The notes under the pieces are model-generated. The model was not told where the DNA came from and searched no databases. It saw nothing but the letters and a program-made list of their open reading frames with translations. Below, piece by piece: positions 45,024 through 55,911 of a DNA stretch of 64,000 bases (the stretch's first letter is position 1; every line of letters begins with the position of its first letter). Made by a program: the position numbers and the translations under genes. This stretch comes from Vibrio crassostreae 9ZC13 (GTDB taxonomy: Bacteria; Pseudomonadota; Gammaproteobacteria; Enterobacterales; Vibrionaceae): NCBI RefSeq assembly GCF_000272045.2, contig NZ_AJYZ02000019.1:795325-859324 (forward strand), read 5' to 3'.

Positions 45024-46759
45024 AACGATTTACCTCCATGTTGAGCGTTGATATGTGTAGGAACTTTATTTGAGTCAGCGATCTCCGCTTCACTTGGTAA
45101 GATTGGGAACACCCATTCGTCCTGATGAATTTCATCAAGCAACGGTGCACCTTGGAAAAACGTCACTCGTACCCAACGGTCTGAGCGAGGGTCAAACTTA
45201 GTCGCTCCAAACATCGCTAGCTTACAACGCAGCAAATGCATTGGTGGCGAGTCTTGGTGCAGCACGTTCATTTGAATGTCGCCCATCGCCTTGTTACCTA
45301 ACGTCCACACACGGCGCGCAATGGCACGATGCTGCGGTTGTTTAACAAGGAATTCAGCCAATGAAAGCTCTGGCGCGAATTGCAATAAAGCATGGTACAG
45401 ACGGTAAGCTTGACGGCCGATATCCAACGGCAGTTCGCGCTCTTCGCCGAGTTCCTCGCCTCGAACACCGAGCCTTGGCTCTTCTTTGTCCTGAGAGCGA
45501 TACCAGAACCAGTAGTTATTTTCTGCTTTCGTAAAGTCAGTCGTGATCGCCCAACGGTACTTTTCTTCTAACACAACCAATAGGTCTTGGATCTTTTTGC
45601 CACTAGGAAGCGAGAGTGTTTCGCTACAATTCATTTGCTCTTGATGGGCGTCCACTAATTCTGGGTACAATTCCATCAAGCATGAGATAAGGATTTCTTG
45701 GGCTTCCATACTCATGTGCTTAGATTGTTCAACTAACTGCGCCCATGTATCGCAATGGTTTACAGAAGCTTCTAGTGACTGTTCTGCGTGTTTCAACTCA
45801 TCAACAGCGGTTTTGTTCAACTCTTGCTGATTTTCATTGATGGTAACAACTTGTTCTAAATGACAAATCGCTTTTTTAACTAATGTACGTAGGGGCTCAA
45901 TCAATGCCGTATCCGTGTGATTAGCTAACACGTCAGCTAATGCATGCTCACGGGTTGTCATCCATTGATCGACAATACTTGGGTGGTTAATCAGATATGG
46001 CGCCATACCTAAACCTGTGGCATTACCCACACCTAGGTAGCGTTGTAAGCCTCTGTGCAAGGTAATCGCTTGTTCACCGCCTTGTTGCTCCGCTAGGTAA
46101 TGAACCCAATCTAGGCTGAACTCACGCAGCATATAAACAGCACACATTTGAGCACTGAACGATTGATTAAAATCTGGATTCTTTTCCAAGATTTTAAAGT
46201 CAGCAATACCAAACTTACCATTACCATAAACCGCTGTGGTTCGTAGGATGTAGCCAACTTCCGCTAGCTCTTTTGGCGTTGGTTGAACACCTTTAGCCAA
46301 GTGACTAACAATATGTTCAAACACTCGTACACTTTTGTTGGCACGCGCTAAAACAAGCACATTGTTAGGGTTACGGCCTGCTTCTTGTAGCGGTACATTC
46401 GCACGAAGTCTCTCAAGTAGGGTGACATCAACATCACCAAGAACCAGAGCAAACGTTACGTCCCACTTTTCAGCAATTACACGGTCATTTCGTTCGTCGT
46501 CTGCAATCTCATCGCAGAAAACAACCAAATGATAAACATGATTTGGCGTCTCTAGCTTATAGATAACATGACCAAAACCTCGAGCGTCTAGTTGCCACTC
46601 ATGCTTAGTCACTTTCCATTGCTGTTGCGCCATTTTACGAATCAGAGTTCTTACGAAGCTGATGCGTGTTTGGTGCATAGCACCCAGTCTTTCCGGTGCC
46701 ATGACGACCGTTGCGTCACGTAGTGCTGATTCAGTGTAGGTAGAACGATGTGCATCCAT
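45020..46759 (-). CDS. Large unrecognised protein coupled to DUF3726-like gene
   Basis: 579 residues from 46759 (MDAHRSTYTE), chosen because AAGGTGGTGA lies six bases before it. Cytosolic, no signal peptide, no membrane helix. There is a helical central region (about 290-360) with many Glu, Gln and Leu, possibly a coiled coil. Motifs such as YGNGKFGIADF near 180 and GLQRYLGVGNATGLGMAPYL near 245 (short conserved part NATGLGMAPYL) suggest an ordered fold. I do not recognise a family. It is the first gene of a two-gene unit downstream of the BCCT transporter gene and seems part of the catabolic cluster by position. Confidence 0.65.
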   Translation of the reverse strand: MDAHRSTYTESALRDATVVMAPERLGAMHQTRISFVRTLIRKMAQQQWKVTKHEWQLDARGFGHVIYKLETPNHVYHLVVFCDEIADDERNDRVIAEKWDVTFALVLGDVDVTLLERLRANVPLQEAGRNPNNVLVLARANKSVRVFEHIVSHLAKGVQPTPKELAEVGYILRTTAVYGNGKFGIADFKILEKNPDFNQSFSAQMCAVYMLREFSLDWVHYLAEQQGGEQAITLHRGLQRYLGVGNATGLGMAPYLINHPSIVDQWMTTREHALADVLANHTDTALIEPLRTLVKKAICHLEQVVTINENQQELNKTAVDELKHAEQSLEASVNHCDTWAQLVEQSKHMSMEAQEILISCLMELYPELVDAHQEQMNCSETLSLPSGKKIQDLLVVLEEKYRWAITTDFTKAENNYWFWYRSQDKEEPRLGVRGEELGEERELPLDIGRQAYRLYHALLQFAPELSLAEFLVKQPQHRAIARRVWTLGNKAMGDIQMNVLHQDSPPMHLLRCKLAMFGATKFDPRSDRWVRVTFFQGAPLLDEIHQDEWVFPILPSEAEIADSNKVPTHINAQHGGKSL

Positions 46760-47070
46760 TTTGCTCACCACCTTAATAGTTATAGGATTTTGCTAGCCAT
46801 TCAGAACCGATCGTTGCTGTCTTTTGAAGCATATATAGCGACAGTATGTTGGTTAGCTTTCACGTTTTTAATCGTTATTGATATTATCGAGGCAAGCGAG
46901 CTCACCCCTTATTATTTGTCCTGACTAGATCGATTGACCTAGATACGTGCCGCCCGATGTATCTTCACCAGTACGGTTTTTCTGTTCCTTTCGGAATCTT
47001 GCATCAGCCTTCTTTCAAAGGCTGATTCGTTCTTGTTTTACAGAGCCCTTTTGTTTAATAACCCTGCTCT
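46760..47070. other. Intergenic region with a stem-loop
   Basis: About 310 bases. One inverted repeat, TCAGCCTT-N6-AAGGCTGA near 47004-47025, lies 45 bases past the BCCT stop codon. It has no T-run on the minus strand. No gene. Confidence 0.5.
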
Positions 47071-48678
47071 CTAAAAACCTTGCTCTTTTGCCATCTTGAT
47101 TGCGATTTGAGGCGCATTCCAAAGTGATGGCAACAAGATTAAGGACACCGGTACCGCGGTGATAACAATGAAGGATTGCAGCGCTGAAATACCGCCAGAG
47201 CCTAGGGAAATCAGAATTAACGCTGTTACCCCCATCATCACACCCCAGAAGGTACGAATAATTGCATTCGGTTCTGTCTCACCACTGATCACCACACTGA
47301 TGGTGTAAGTCATTGAGTCACCTGTCGTTACGATGAAGATCGTCGTCAAGATCAAGAACAGAATAGAGATAAGCATTGGCATTGGTAGCTGCTGAGTTAC
47401 CGCCAGTAGCGCACCTGGTAAGTTAAAACCTTCAAACGCCTTACTTACGCTGCCTGGATCTGCGATTTCGAACGCAAGGCCAGAGCCGCCAACAATTGTG
47501 AACCAGAAGCAAGTAACAAACGGTGCAATCAAGCTAATGGTTGATACCAATTGGCGAATACTACGACCGCGTGAAATACGTGCGATGAAGATTGCCATCA
47601 TTGGGCCGTAACCTAAGAACCAACCCCAGAAGAATACTGTCCACCAGCTCAACCACCCCTCGTCACCACGGTATGTCGCCATTGGGATGAAGTTATCGAT
47701 CATGCTGCCTACACCTTGAATGTAGCCGTTAAAGATAAAGTTTGTAGGGCCAAAGATCAGGATGTAGACCATCAATGCCATTGCCAGAATCACGTTGTAA
47801 CGGCTTAGCATTTGCATTCCACGGTTAAGGCCGCTCAATGCCGATAATGTGTATAGAACGATAGCGAATAAGATGATGATCAGCTGCGTCGTGAAGCCGT
47901 CAGGGATATCAAACAGTGCATTCAGTGCATAGCTCACTTGCAAGCCTAAGAAGCCGATAGGACCAATGGTGCCCGCCGCTACTGCGACAATACAACATGC
48001 ATCAATCAATGCGCCGGTGTGACCTTTCAATGCTCGCTCGCCTAAAACTGGGTAAAGCAAAATACGAGGTTTAAGCGGTAAGCCTTTGTCGTAGTGAAGG
48101 TGCATCACCACAATAGACGTTAAGCTACCGACAATGGCCCATGCTAGAAAACCCCAGTGCATGAAGGATTGCGATAAAGCATTCACCGCGCCTTGCTGTG
48201 CGTTTTCTTGTGCGCCGTACAATGGTGGTGGGCTAACGTAGTGAGCGATAGGCTCTGCTGCTGCCCAAAATACACCGCCACCTGCCAGTAGCGTACAGAA
48301 GATGATCGCCATCCAACGGAAGCCGTCCATTTCAGGTTTAGCGATGCCGCCTAGGATAACCTTGCCTGTTCGCCCTGCCGCCAGGCCAAGACCAATAAGA
48401 AAAGTCAGAAGAAGAAGCATTTGCCAGTAAGGACCGAATACTTTTACAGACCATGCAAAGCCCGTATTTACTAGGCTTGATAACAGCTCGCCATCAAATA
48501 GAGCAAGTGCCACGAACAGAGCGATAAAACCGCCGCTGTACCAAAGTGCTGGGTTGGATAGGCCTAATTTGTCTGACGTAGACTCAGACTCGTTTGTGTT
48601 GCTTTTTGCATTAATTGTTGTGTGTGCTTGACCCGCATTTAAGCTTGAAGATTTCACGCTATTGGTTAAATCAGACAT
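47071..48678 (-). CDS. BCCT-family transporter
   Basis: 535 residues with about twelve hydrophobic segments. The family region reads WWTVFFWGWFLGYGPMMAIF near residues 322-341 and differs slightly from the WTxxYWxWW consensus. AAAEPIAHY precedes it in the expected place. BCCT proteins import betaine, carnitine, choline or similar quaternary amines, some by Na+ symport. The N-terminal tail is polar and Ser/Asn-rich. In this cluster it is the obvious importer of the substrate degraded by the downstream enzymes. The start has a good upstream region but no clear ribosome binding site nearby. Confidence 0.88.
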   Translation of the reverse strand: MSDLTNSVKSSSLNAGQAHTTINAKSNTNESESTSDKLGLSNPALWYSGGFIALFVALALFDGELLSSLVNTGFAWSVKVFGPYWQMLLLLTFLIGLGLAAGRTGKVILGGIAKPEMDGFRWMAIIFCTLLAGGGVFWAAAEPIAHYVSPPPLYGAQENAQQGAVNALSQSFMHWGFLAWAIVGSLTSIVVMHLHYDKGLPLKPRILLYPVLGERALKGHTGALIDACCIVAVAAGTIGPIGFLGLQVSYALNALFDIPDGFTTQLIIILFAIVLYTLSALSGLNRGMQMLSRYNVILAMALMVYILIFGPTNFIFNGYIQGVGSMIDNFIPMATYRGDEGWLSWWTVFFWGWFLGYGPMMAIFIARISRGRSIRQLVSTISLIAPFVTCFWFTIVGGSGLAFEIADPGSVSKAFEGFNLPGALLAVTQQLPMPMLISILFLILTTIFIVTTGDSMTYTISVVISGETEPNAIIRTFWGVMMGVTALILISLGSGGISALQSFIVITAVPVSLILLPSLWNAPQIAIKMAKEQGF

Positions 48679-48908
48679 ACTCTGACTCCAGAGGTTTCTT
48701 TGCAGCTGTCATTTGAATGATGACTACAAGGGTGTATTTAACACCTGCCCTATTGTTTTTTGTGTTGGGCAGGCTAATCCATGTTTGGGTTACCGCGTTG
48801 CGAAATAGACCGTTGTTCCTTTTGAATAGTGAAATTGGTTTAAGCAGCACTGGCTTATTGAACGTTTGTTAGAAGGCTGCTAATTCGATGATGGCTCGCG
48901 AGAAACCG

Positions 48909-49904
48909 TTAACCCTTGGTTTGAGGCTCTAGGCCATCTTTCAAGAAGTTAAACCAGTTTTCTCCCAAGACTTGCCCAGCTTCAGACTCGCTGAAACCAT
49001 GACGCATCAATCCGTTATATATGTTTTCCATACCCGCACTACCACAGAACCAAGGCAACGCATCTGGCCAACCTGAGTTGTTCGCAGAGCCTTCGCCGTA
49101 GTCCATTGCTTTAGACCAACGACCATTTCTCATCCATTCAAGAACGGCTTGAGGTTGGTTTAAGCATAGGTCACTGCCAATACCGAGGTGCTCTACGCCG
49201 ACCATGTCAGCCGTAGTCGCAACCATCTGGCAGAAATCTTCCAAGGTACATTGGCTGCCGTTTGGTAGGTGGAATGGGTACAAGCTGAATCCGATTAAGC
49301 CGCCGCGTGCGGTTAGAGCTTTAATTACATCGTTTGATTTATTTCGTAGTGCATCATGAGCAAACGTCGGGTTCGCATGGCTGATACAAATAGGACGAGA
49401 AGACAAGTCGATAGCTTCAAGTGTTGAGCGCTCTGCACTGTGAGACATATCTATGATCATGCCCACTCGGTTCATCTCTTCGATGGCTTGTTTACCAAAG
49501 CGAGTAATACCTGTGTCGTTCTTCTCGTAGCAACCCGTCGCCAATAAGCTCTGGTTGTTGTACGTCAGTTGCATGATCAAAAGACCTTGCTTACGCATCA
49601 CTTCGATAAGACCGATCTCATCGTCGATTGGAGAACAGTTTTGAGCACCAAGGAAAATGCCGACTTTGCCAGTCGCTTTTGCAGTCTCGACATCAGCCAT
49701 TGAGTGAATCGGCATGATAAGGTCTGCGTTCTGCTCGAATCTTAAATTCCATTCTGCAAAGCGAGATAAGGTTTCACGAGCCGTCTCGTGGTAAACCGCG
49801 GTAGCGTGAACTGCTGTAATGCCGCTCGCCTTTAGTGTTTGGAAATATTCTCTGTTCCAATTGCAGTATTGCAATCCATCTATAACAATCCGTTGCTGGT
49901 ACAT
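48909..49904 (-). CDS. M19-family dipeptidase-like protein lacking HxD motif
   Basis: 331 residues from 49904 (MYQQRIVIDG), chosen for AGGAGTGGTT just upstream. The protein fits the membrane-dipeptidase (M19) fold: GVGIFLGAQN-like GKVGIFLGAQNCSP, LTYNNQSLLATGCYE, IDMSHSAERS, ISHANP and GIGSDL. However the first metal-binding motif (HxD, usually DGHND) reads DGLQYCN, so one ligand pair is missing. This variant is shared by M19-like proteins near glycine-betaine catabolism genes in pseudomonads, as I recall. It may use one metal or act on a non-peptide substrate. Confidence 0.75.
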   Translation of the reverse strand: MYQQRIVIDGLQYCNWNREYFQTLKASGITAVHATAVYHETARETLSRFAEWNLRFEQNADLIMPIHSMADVETAKATGKVGIFLGAQNCSPIDDEIGLIEVMRKQGLLIMQLTYNNQSLLATGCYEKNDTGITRFGKQAIEEMNRVGMIIDMSHSAERSTLEAIDLSSRPICISHANPTFAHDALRNKSNDVIKALTARGGLIGFSLYPFHLPNGSQCTLEDFCQMVATTADMVGVEHLGIGSDLCLNQPQAVLEWMRNGRWSKAMDYGEGSANNSGWPDALPWFCGSAGMENIYNGLMRHGFSESEAGQVLGENWFNFLKDGLEPQTKG

Positions 49905-50023
49905 AACCACTCCTATTGAAAGCTCAGTGTTCTAGCTCGGTTTTGAAAACACGCTCAAATAACATGTTTTCAAAAATGGGTTAAATCACTTGTCTAAGTT
50001 CGTTTGCTGCTTTGGTTTGAATG

Positions 50024-50090
50024 TTGGCCTGACTCTGTGAATCAGGCCAATTCGATAGCTGGATAGCTAGGAAGTTAATTCAGCTATCCA
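50024..50090 (-). repeat. Two stem-loops between aldehyde dehydrogenase and dipeptidase genes
   Basis: Two neat inverted repeats lie in this spacer: TTGGCCTGA/TCAGGCCAA (50024-50050) and TGGATAGCT/AGCTATCCA (50060-50090). Neither is followed by a T-run. They may modulate the read-through from the dehydrogenase to the dipeptidase gene or stabilise the mRNA. Confidence 0.55.
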
Positions 50091-50110
50091 ATTCTTATTT
50101 AGAAAGTGGA

Positions 50111-51574
50111 TTAGTAAGGACGTTGGTAAGCCGTCTTAACCACTGTGTAGAACTCTTTCGCGTATTGACCTTGCTCACGAGGACCGAAGCTAGACTCTTT
50201 ACGACCACCAAACGGTACGTGGTAATCCGTGCCTGCTGTTGGTAGGTTGACCATCACACAACCGGTCTGCGCTTGTTGCTTGAACATTGCGCTAGTACGT
50301 AAGCTCTGAGTAATGATGCCGCCTGTTAGACCGAAGCGAGTGTCGTTGGTTGTCGCAATCGCTTCTTCTAGGTCAGCGACACGAATCACACTTGCCATTG
50401 GTGCGAACACTTCTTCTTGGTTCACTTCCCAATCGTTCTTAGTGTTCAAGAACAGCGTTGGAGACATGTAGAAACCTTCGTGCTTCATACTCAAGCGTTC
50501 GCCACCAAATGCCAGCTCACCGCCGCTTTGACGTGCTTTCTCAACCCAACCTAGGTTTGCTTCAAGTTGGTTGCCATCAACGACAGGGCCCATGAACACA
50601 CCCTCTTCCAGTGCGTGACCCACTTTCAGCTCGCTCATACGTTTAATCAGTGCTTCAACGTATTGGTCGTGAATGCTATCCATAACCACAAGGCGAGAAG
50701 ACGCGGTACACTTTTGGCCTGCGCCAGAGAAAGAACCTGCAATCGTTGCATCAACCGCAGTTTGGATATCAGCATCGTCAGCAATAACAAGTGCGTTCTT
50801 ACTGCCCATTTCTAGTTGGCATCGAACGAAGTTTGGCGCTGTAGCCGCTGCCACTTTACGACCCGTATCAACAGAACCGGTAAAGCTCACACCGTTCACT
50901 TCTTTAGAGTTGATCAGTGCATCACCTACTGTTGAACCGCTACCCAGTACAAGGTTAAACGTACCTGCAGGGATACCTTGGCGGTGGATGATCTCTGTAA
51001 GCGCGACCGCACTTGCTGGTGTTAGGTTTGCTGGTTTCCAAATAACGCTGTTACCGAAAGCCAATGCTGGAGCAATTTTCCAAGCTGCTGTTGCTGTCGG
51101 GAAGTTCCAAGGAGAGATAATGCCGATAACGCCCACCGCTTCGCGAGTCACTTCAACAGAAACACCCGGGCGTACAGAATCTGCGTTGTCACCAATTTGG
51201 CGAAGCACTTCAGCCGCAAAGTATTGGAAGAACTGACCTGCACGGTAAACCTCACCGCGACCTTCAGCAAAAGGCTTACCTTCTTCACGAGATAGCAAAG
51301 TGCCCAGCTCATCACAACGGGCAATCAGCTCATCACCAATCGCTTGAAGCACCGCTTGCTTGCGTTCAATCGGCGTTTTTTCCCACTCTGGTTGAGCGTG
51401 TTTCGCCGCTGAAATCGCTTGTTGAACTTGTTCAGCACTTGCTTGTGCAAAGTTGCCAATATTTTCAGAAATATCTGATGGGTTAATGTTCGCTACGGTG
51501 CTTACACCCGCTTGCCATTCGCCGCCAATGTAAAGTGCGTTTTCTGCTTGAACATTCTGTAAGTGAGTCATCAT
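50111..51574 (-). CDS. NAD(P)-dependent aldehyde dehydrogenase
   Basis: 487 residues. The catalytic Cys is in GAGQKCTASSRL near 285, the general base Glu is in LEMGSKNAL near 250, and the nucleotide-binding motif is SFTGSVDTGRKV near 228. The sequence around the active site resembles alpha-ketoglutaric semialdehyde dehydrogenases. Soluble. It sits between the RidA and dipeptidase genes on the same strand. The true substrate probably comes from the compound imported by the BCCT protein. Confidence 0.88.
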   Translation of the reverse strand: MMTHLQNVQAENALYIGGEWQAGVSTVANINPSDISENIGNFAQASAEQVQQAISAAKHAQPEWEKTPIERKQAVLQAIGDELIARCDELGTLLSREEGKPFAEGRGEVYRAGQFFQYFAAEVLRQIGDNADSVRPGVSVEVTREAVGVIGIISPWNFPTATAAWKIAPALAFGNSVIWKPANLTPASAVALTEIIHRQGIPAGTFNLVLGSGSTVGDALINSKEVNGVSFTGSVDTGRKVAAATAPNFVRCQLEMGSKNALVIADDADIQTAVDATIAGSFSGAGQKCTASSRLVVMDSIHDQYVEALIKRMSELKVGHALEEGVFMGPVVDGNQLEANLGWVEKARQSGGELAFGGERLSMKHEGFYMSPTLFLNTKNDWEVNQEEVFAPMASVIRVADLEEAIATTNDTRFGLTGGIITQSLRTSAMFKQQAQTGCVMVNLPTAGTDYHVPFGGRKESSFGPREQGQYAKEFYTVVKTAYQRPY

Positions 51575-51759
51575 TCTGTCCTTGTAACGTTAGGTTGCGG
51601 TTGAGTCTGGCAACCATCTGATTAATGAATAAAACGTTAATTTATATAAGTAACTACGTTTAAATCTTGTATCTAAAACTGAACCAAGTCGCTTGTATCA
51701 ATAGACCGCTTTAATTCAAAACAGCTTTAATCCGCAAATTGCCTCAGTTCACAGTATCT

Positions 51760-52170
51760 TTATTCAGGTTGAGACGCCGATGCATAAACCACGAACTCAA
51801 CCAACATCTCTTCTCTAGCTAGCCCTGCAACAACGACTGCTGCACGATTTGGATAAGGTGCGTTGAAGTATTCTCCGTATACGCTGTTTACCGTTTTCAG
51901 GTATTCACGGTCAGTCACGTAAATCAGAACCTGCAGCACAGAATCCATCGATTCGCCTGCACACTCCAAGGTATGAACAAGGTTGTTAAAAGTCTGACGC
52001 GTTTGCGCTTCAATACCGCCTTCTACTACTGCGCCCGTTTCATCGATTGGAATCTGCGCAGTGTATAGAGTGCCGTTATTAACGATTGCCCACTCTAGTG
52101 GTGCTTTTGAAGCAAAAAGAGAGGTTTTTACTGGGTGTTTTTTAGTTTGTGCGTTCACGATTTCATCCAA
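51760..52170 (-). CDS. RidA-family enamine/imine deaminase
   Basis: 136 residues. The family motif is PNRAAVVVAGLAREEMLVEF near 108-127, with the conserved Arg; GGIEAQTRQTFNNL near 50 (short form) is also typical. RidA proteins hydrolyse reactive enamine/imine intermediates, often 2-aminoacrylate made by PLP enzymes or amine oxidases. First gene of the minus-strand cluster and divergent from the LysR gene, so likely its direct target. Confidence 0.9.
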   Translation of the reverse strand: MDEIVNAQTKKHPVKTSLFASKAPLEWAIVNNGTLYTAQIPIDETGAVVEGGIEAQTRQTFNNLVHTLECAGESMDSVLQVLIYVTDREYLKTVNSVYGEYFNAPYPNRAAVVVAGLAREEMLVEFVVYASASQPE

Positions 52171-52219
52171 CTTTGTAACAACTATGTTTCAAGATGGTTA
52201 AATACTGCACCTTGACGCC

Positions 52220-52257
52220 TGATAAATCTAACGGTAAATTTTGTGCATTTGATAAAT
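52220..52257. promoter_or_regulatory. Paired TGATAAAT repeats in RidA/LysR divergent promoter
   Basis: Two copies of TGATAAAT start exactly 30 bases apart (52220 and 52250), about three turns of the helix. They lie between the divergent LysR and RidA genes, where a LysR regulator would be expected to bind. Confidence 0.4.
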
Positions 52258-52315
52258 AAAATCTATCACCTTGCGAAAAGTAAGGTATAGCAAGGGCTAG
52301 AGAAGGATCGGAGTC

Positions 52316-53200
52316 ATGAGTATTAAGCTACAACAGTTAAAACATTTCGTTTTGGTGGTCGAAGAAGGTGGATTTAGAGCGGCATCTCACCGTGCAAATC
52401 GATCGCAAGCGGCACTTTCGACTTCGATAAAAGAGTTGGAAAAAATACTCGGCCAACCTCTGTTTGAAACAGGCAACAAATCGACACTGACGCCTTTTGG
52501 AGAAATATGTTTGCCCAAGATCATTCAATTTCTGAACGTTTACAAAGCATTAGACAATGACTTACGCGCAGCGGCAGCAGGACAACAAGGAAGAGTTCGA
52601 ATAGCGAGCGTGCCTTCGGTGGCCGCAAAACTCATCCCTAGTGTTTTAGGGGCATTTTGTGAGCAGTACCCGAATGTAGAAGTGAGTTTGATTGATGATA
52701 ATGCGGCAGGGGTAGAAGCAAGATTACTCTCTGGCGAGGTGGATGTTGCCCTCGGTAATAGCTCCCATTTAGAAGAAGAGAGCATCGACTTCACGCCTTT
52801 GCTTTCTGATCCTATCGGTGTGGTGTGCCTCAAAGATAACCCTATCGCCTCTCAACGGGAAGGAATCGAATGGCAAACCTTGTTAAAGCAGCCCTTCATT
52901 CGTAACGGGACTTGCACCCTACTGGACCCAACACCTGCGCGCATGCTCAGCGAACAAGCCCTGTACTCTGTCGAGAACATTACCTCGCTTTTTTCGGTGT
53001 TAGAGCTCGGGATAGGCGTGACCACGCTACCTAAGCTGGCTTTCCCAACCAATGAAACCCGCTTGGTGTGGATTCCGCTAATTGACCCACCCTTGCAACG
53101 ACAAATCGGCATTTTCAGACTGTCTGATCGTACGATCTCGCCACAAGCACAGGCTTTCCATGACTTATGTATTCAATACCTCAGTTATGAAGAGTCATAA
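52316..53200 (+). CDS. LysR-family regulator of the catabolic cluster
   Basis: 294 residues. Winged helix-turn-helix: HFVLVVEEGGFRAASHRANR then SQAALSTSIKELEKILG. The effector-binding domain runs from about 90 to 290. It is divergent from the RidA gene across 145 bases, the usual arrangement for LysR regulators controlling an adjacent operon. The inducer is presumably the transported substrate or a derivative; this is inferred. GGAT/AAGG upstream supports the start. Confidence 0.88.
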   Translation: MSIKLQQLKHFVLVVEEGGFRAASHRANRSQAALSTSIKELEKILGQPLFETGNKSTLTPFGEICLPKIIQFLNVYKALDNDLRAAAAGQQGRVRIASVPSVAAKLIPSVLGAFCEQYPNVEVSLIDDNAAGVEARLLSGEVDVALGNSSHLEEESIDFTPLLSDPIGVVCLKDNPIASQREGIEWQTLLKQPFIRNGTCTLLDPTPARMLSEQALYSVENITSLFSVLELGIGVTTLPKLAFPTNETRLVWIPLIDPPLQRQIGIFRLSDRTISPQAQAFHDLCIQYLSYEES

Positions 53201-53917
53201 GAGAGCCTAGATTAAGTAAATTAGGCAGCGCTCTGCTGCCATTTACTTCCTCAAAACTCGGTGTTTCTTCTCCGCACCATGCTTCTCGCACACCCAGTCC
53301 CCCATTTCACTCCTATATCATCAACATTTAGGCGCTGAATTTTCACTCTCGCGCACGCAAATAGTGACAAGCTGACGACAATATAAAAAATATTCGCTTA
53401 TTGATAAGGAGCGACGTACGTTTAATTTACCAGAAAAACCAGATCTTCCATCATTGCCTCAAACAAGCTTAACCCCTACCAAAATCACACTTCACAACTC
53501 AGCTTGTAAATGAACCTAAGTGTTTGAATAGTCGTAATTGATAAGATCATAAGTTGAAAATTTAGCTCGCTACTCCCTTCTAAAAAGACCCTCTTTTTCA
53601 CAAGGATAAAGCATCTTAAATATTCATGAATAAAGTGATAGAACTATTACTTTCATAAATGAAAAACATTCATTTCAAAAATGGAATTATTGATATCAAT
53701 ATTTGTCGTTTTGATCACATAATTTTAGGCGTAGTTTATATTTTGTCGAAACGAGAGCGAACTAGTTTATATCGTTCTATTTCGTCAGGAGATATAAAAC
53801 CAGCAAGATTATCTCTTTGTTAACAAGCAAAGTTTTATTAACAAGTAAATGCGAGTAGCAAGACATATTCAAACTGTGTTTTATATGAGCTTACACTGTT
53901 AAATATAAGGTTTTATT
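53201..53917. other. Long A+T-rich leader region before the ATP synthase operon
   Basis: About 717 bases without a gene. It contains a 14-bp perfect palindrome TATTGATATCAATA at 53688-53701. I could not identify a terminator for the LysR gene. The length suggests more than a simple promoter. No RNA family recognised. Confidence 0.5.
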
Positions 53918-55091
<1,174 letters not shown>

Positions 55092-55138
55092 TTAATAACT
55101 AAAAAATCTAACTAACAAATTATTTATCGGAGATACAA

Positions 55139-55375
55139 ATGGATATCGTAAGCGCAGTTTTATATGTAGCAGGTGCATTACTGATCGGTTTAGGTGCAGC
55201 AGGTGCAGCATCTGGTATTGGTAACTTAGCAGGTAAATACCTTGAAGGTGTTGCGCGTCAACCAGACCTTACTCCAATGCTTCGTACTCAATTCTTCATC
55301 ATGATGGGTCTTGTGGATGCAGTACCGATGATCGGTGTTGGTATCGGTCTATACATCATCTTCGCCGTGGCTTAA
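55139..55375 (+). CDS. atpE: ATP synthase subunit c
   Basis: 78 residues, two helices joined by the ARQPD loop. The ion-binding carboxylate is Asp60 (context [10 protein letters not shown]), as in E. coli, and the Gln/Ser/Glu set of Na+-type c subunits is absent, so proton coupling is expected. The second helix and loop closely match E. coli AtpE. Confidence 0.95.
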   Translation: MDIVSAVLYVAGALLIGLGAAGAASGIGNLAGKYLEGVARQPDLTPMLRTQFFIMMGLVDAVPMIGVGIGLYIIFAVA

Positions 55376-55429
55376 TCAAACCGCTTTGAAAGATCGATTT
55401 GTAAATAATCAAGATTTAGTGAGGAAGGT

Positions 55430-55900
55430 ATGAACTTAAATGCAAGCATGTTTGGACAAGCAATCTCATTCGTGATTTTTGTTTGGCTCTGCATGAAATA
55501 TGTATGGCCCCCTCTCACCGCGATGTTAGACGAGCGCCAAAAAGAAATCGCTGATGGTTTACGCCACTCAGAGAACGCTGCGAAAGAGCTAGAACTAGCA
55601 AAATCAAATGGCGCGCAACTCATCGAAGATGCAAGAAAAGATGTGACTGAACTGGTTGAACAGGGCCGAAAACGCCGCAATGAAATCATCAGCTTAGCGC
55701 AACAAGAAGCCGAGCAAGAAAAGGCACGCATCTTAGAACAAGGTAGAGCTGAGCTAGAAGGCGAACGCCAAAAGATACGCCGTGAACTTCAGGCAGATAT
55801 GGCAGACGCAGTAATTCAAAGTGCACAGAAACTGATTAGCAAAAACCTAGATTCCGCAACGAACCGAGCGCTAGTTGACCAAATGATTAGCGAACTCTAA
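55430..55900 (+). CDS. atpF: ATP synthase subunit b
   Basis: 156 residues: one N-terminal membrane helix ([20 protein letters not shown] region) followed by a long charged helical stalk ([11 protein letters not shown] onwards) that dimerises and holds the F1 head. Position and length are canonical. Overlaps nothing; atpH follows after 11 bases. Confidence 0.93.
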   Translation: MNLNASMFGQAISFVIFVWLCMKYVWPPLTAMLDERQKEIADGLRHSENAAKELELAKSNGAQLIEDARKDVTELVEQGRKRRNEIISLAQQEAEQEKARILEQGRAELEGERQKIRRELQADMADAVIQSAQKLISKNLDSATNRALVDQMISEL

Positions 55901-55911
55901 GGAGAGGCAAT

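Noticed and set aside
53688..53701. FNR/CRP site in the atp leader
   Set aside because: TATTGATATCAATA has no spacer between half sites, unlike FNR (N4) or CRP (N6) sites; kept only as an unassigned palindrome.
55139..55375. Na+-dependent ATP synthase
   Set aside because: The c subunit has Asp60 in GLVDAVPMI and lacks the Gln/Glu-Ser set of Na+ types.
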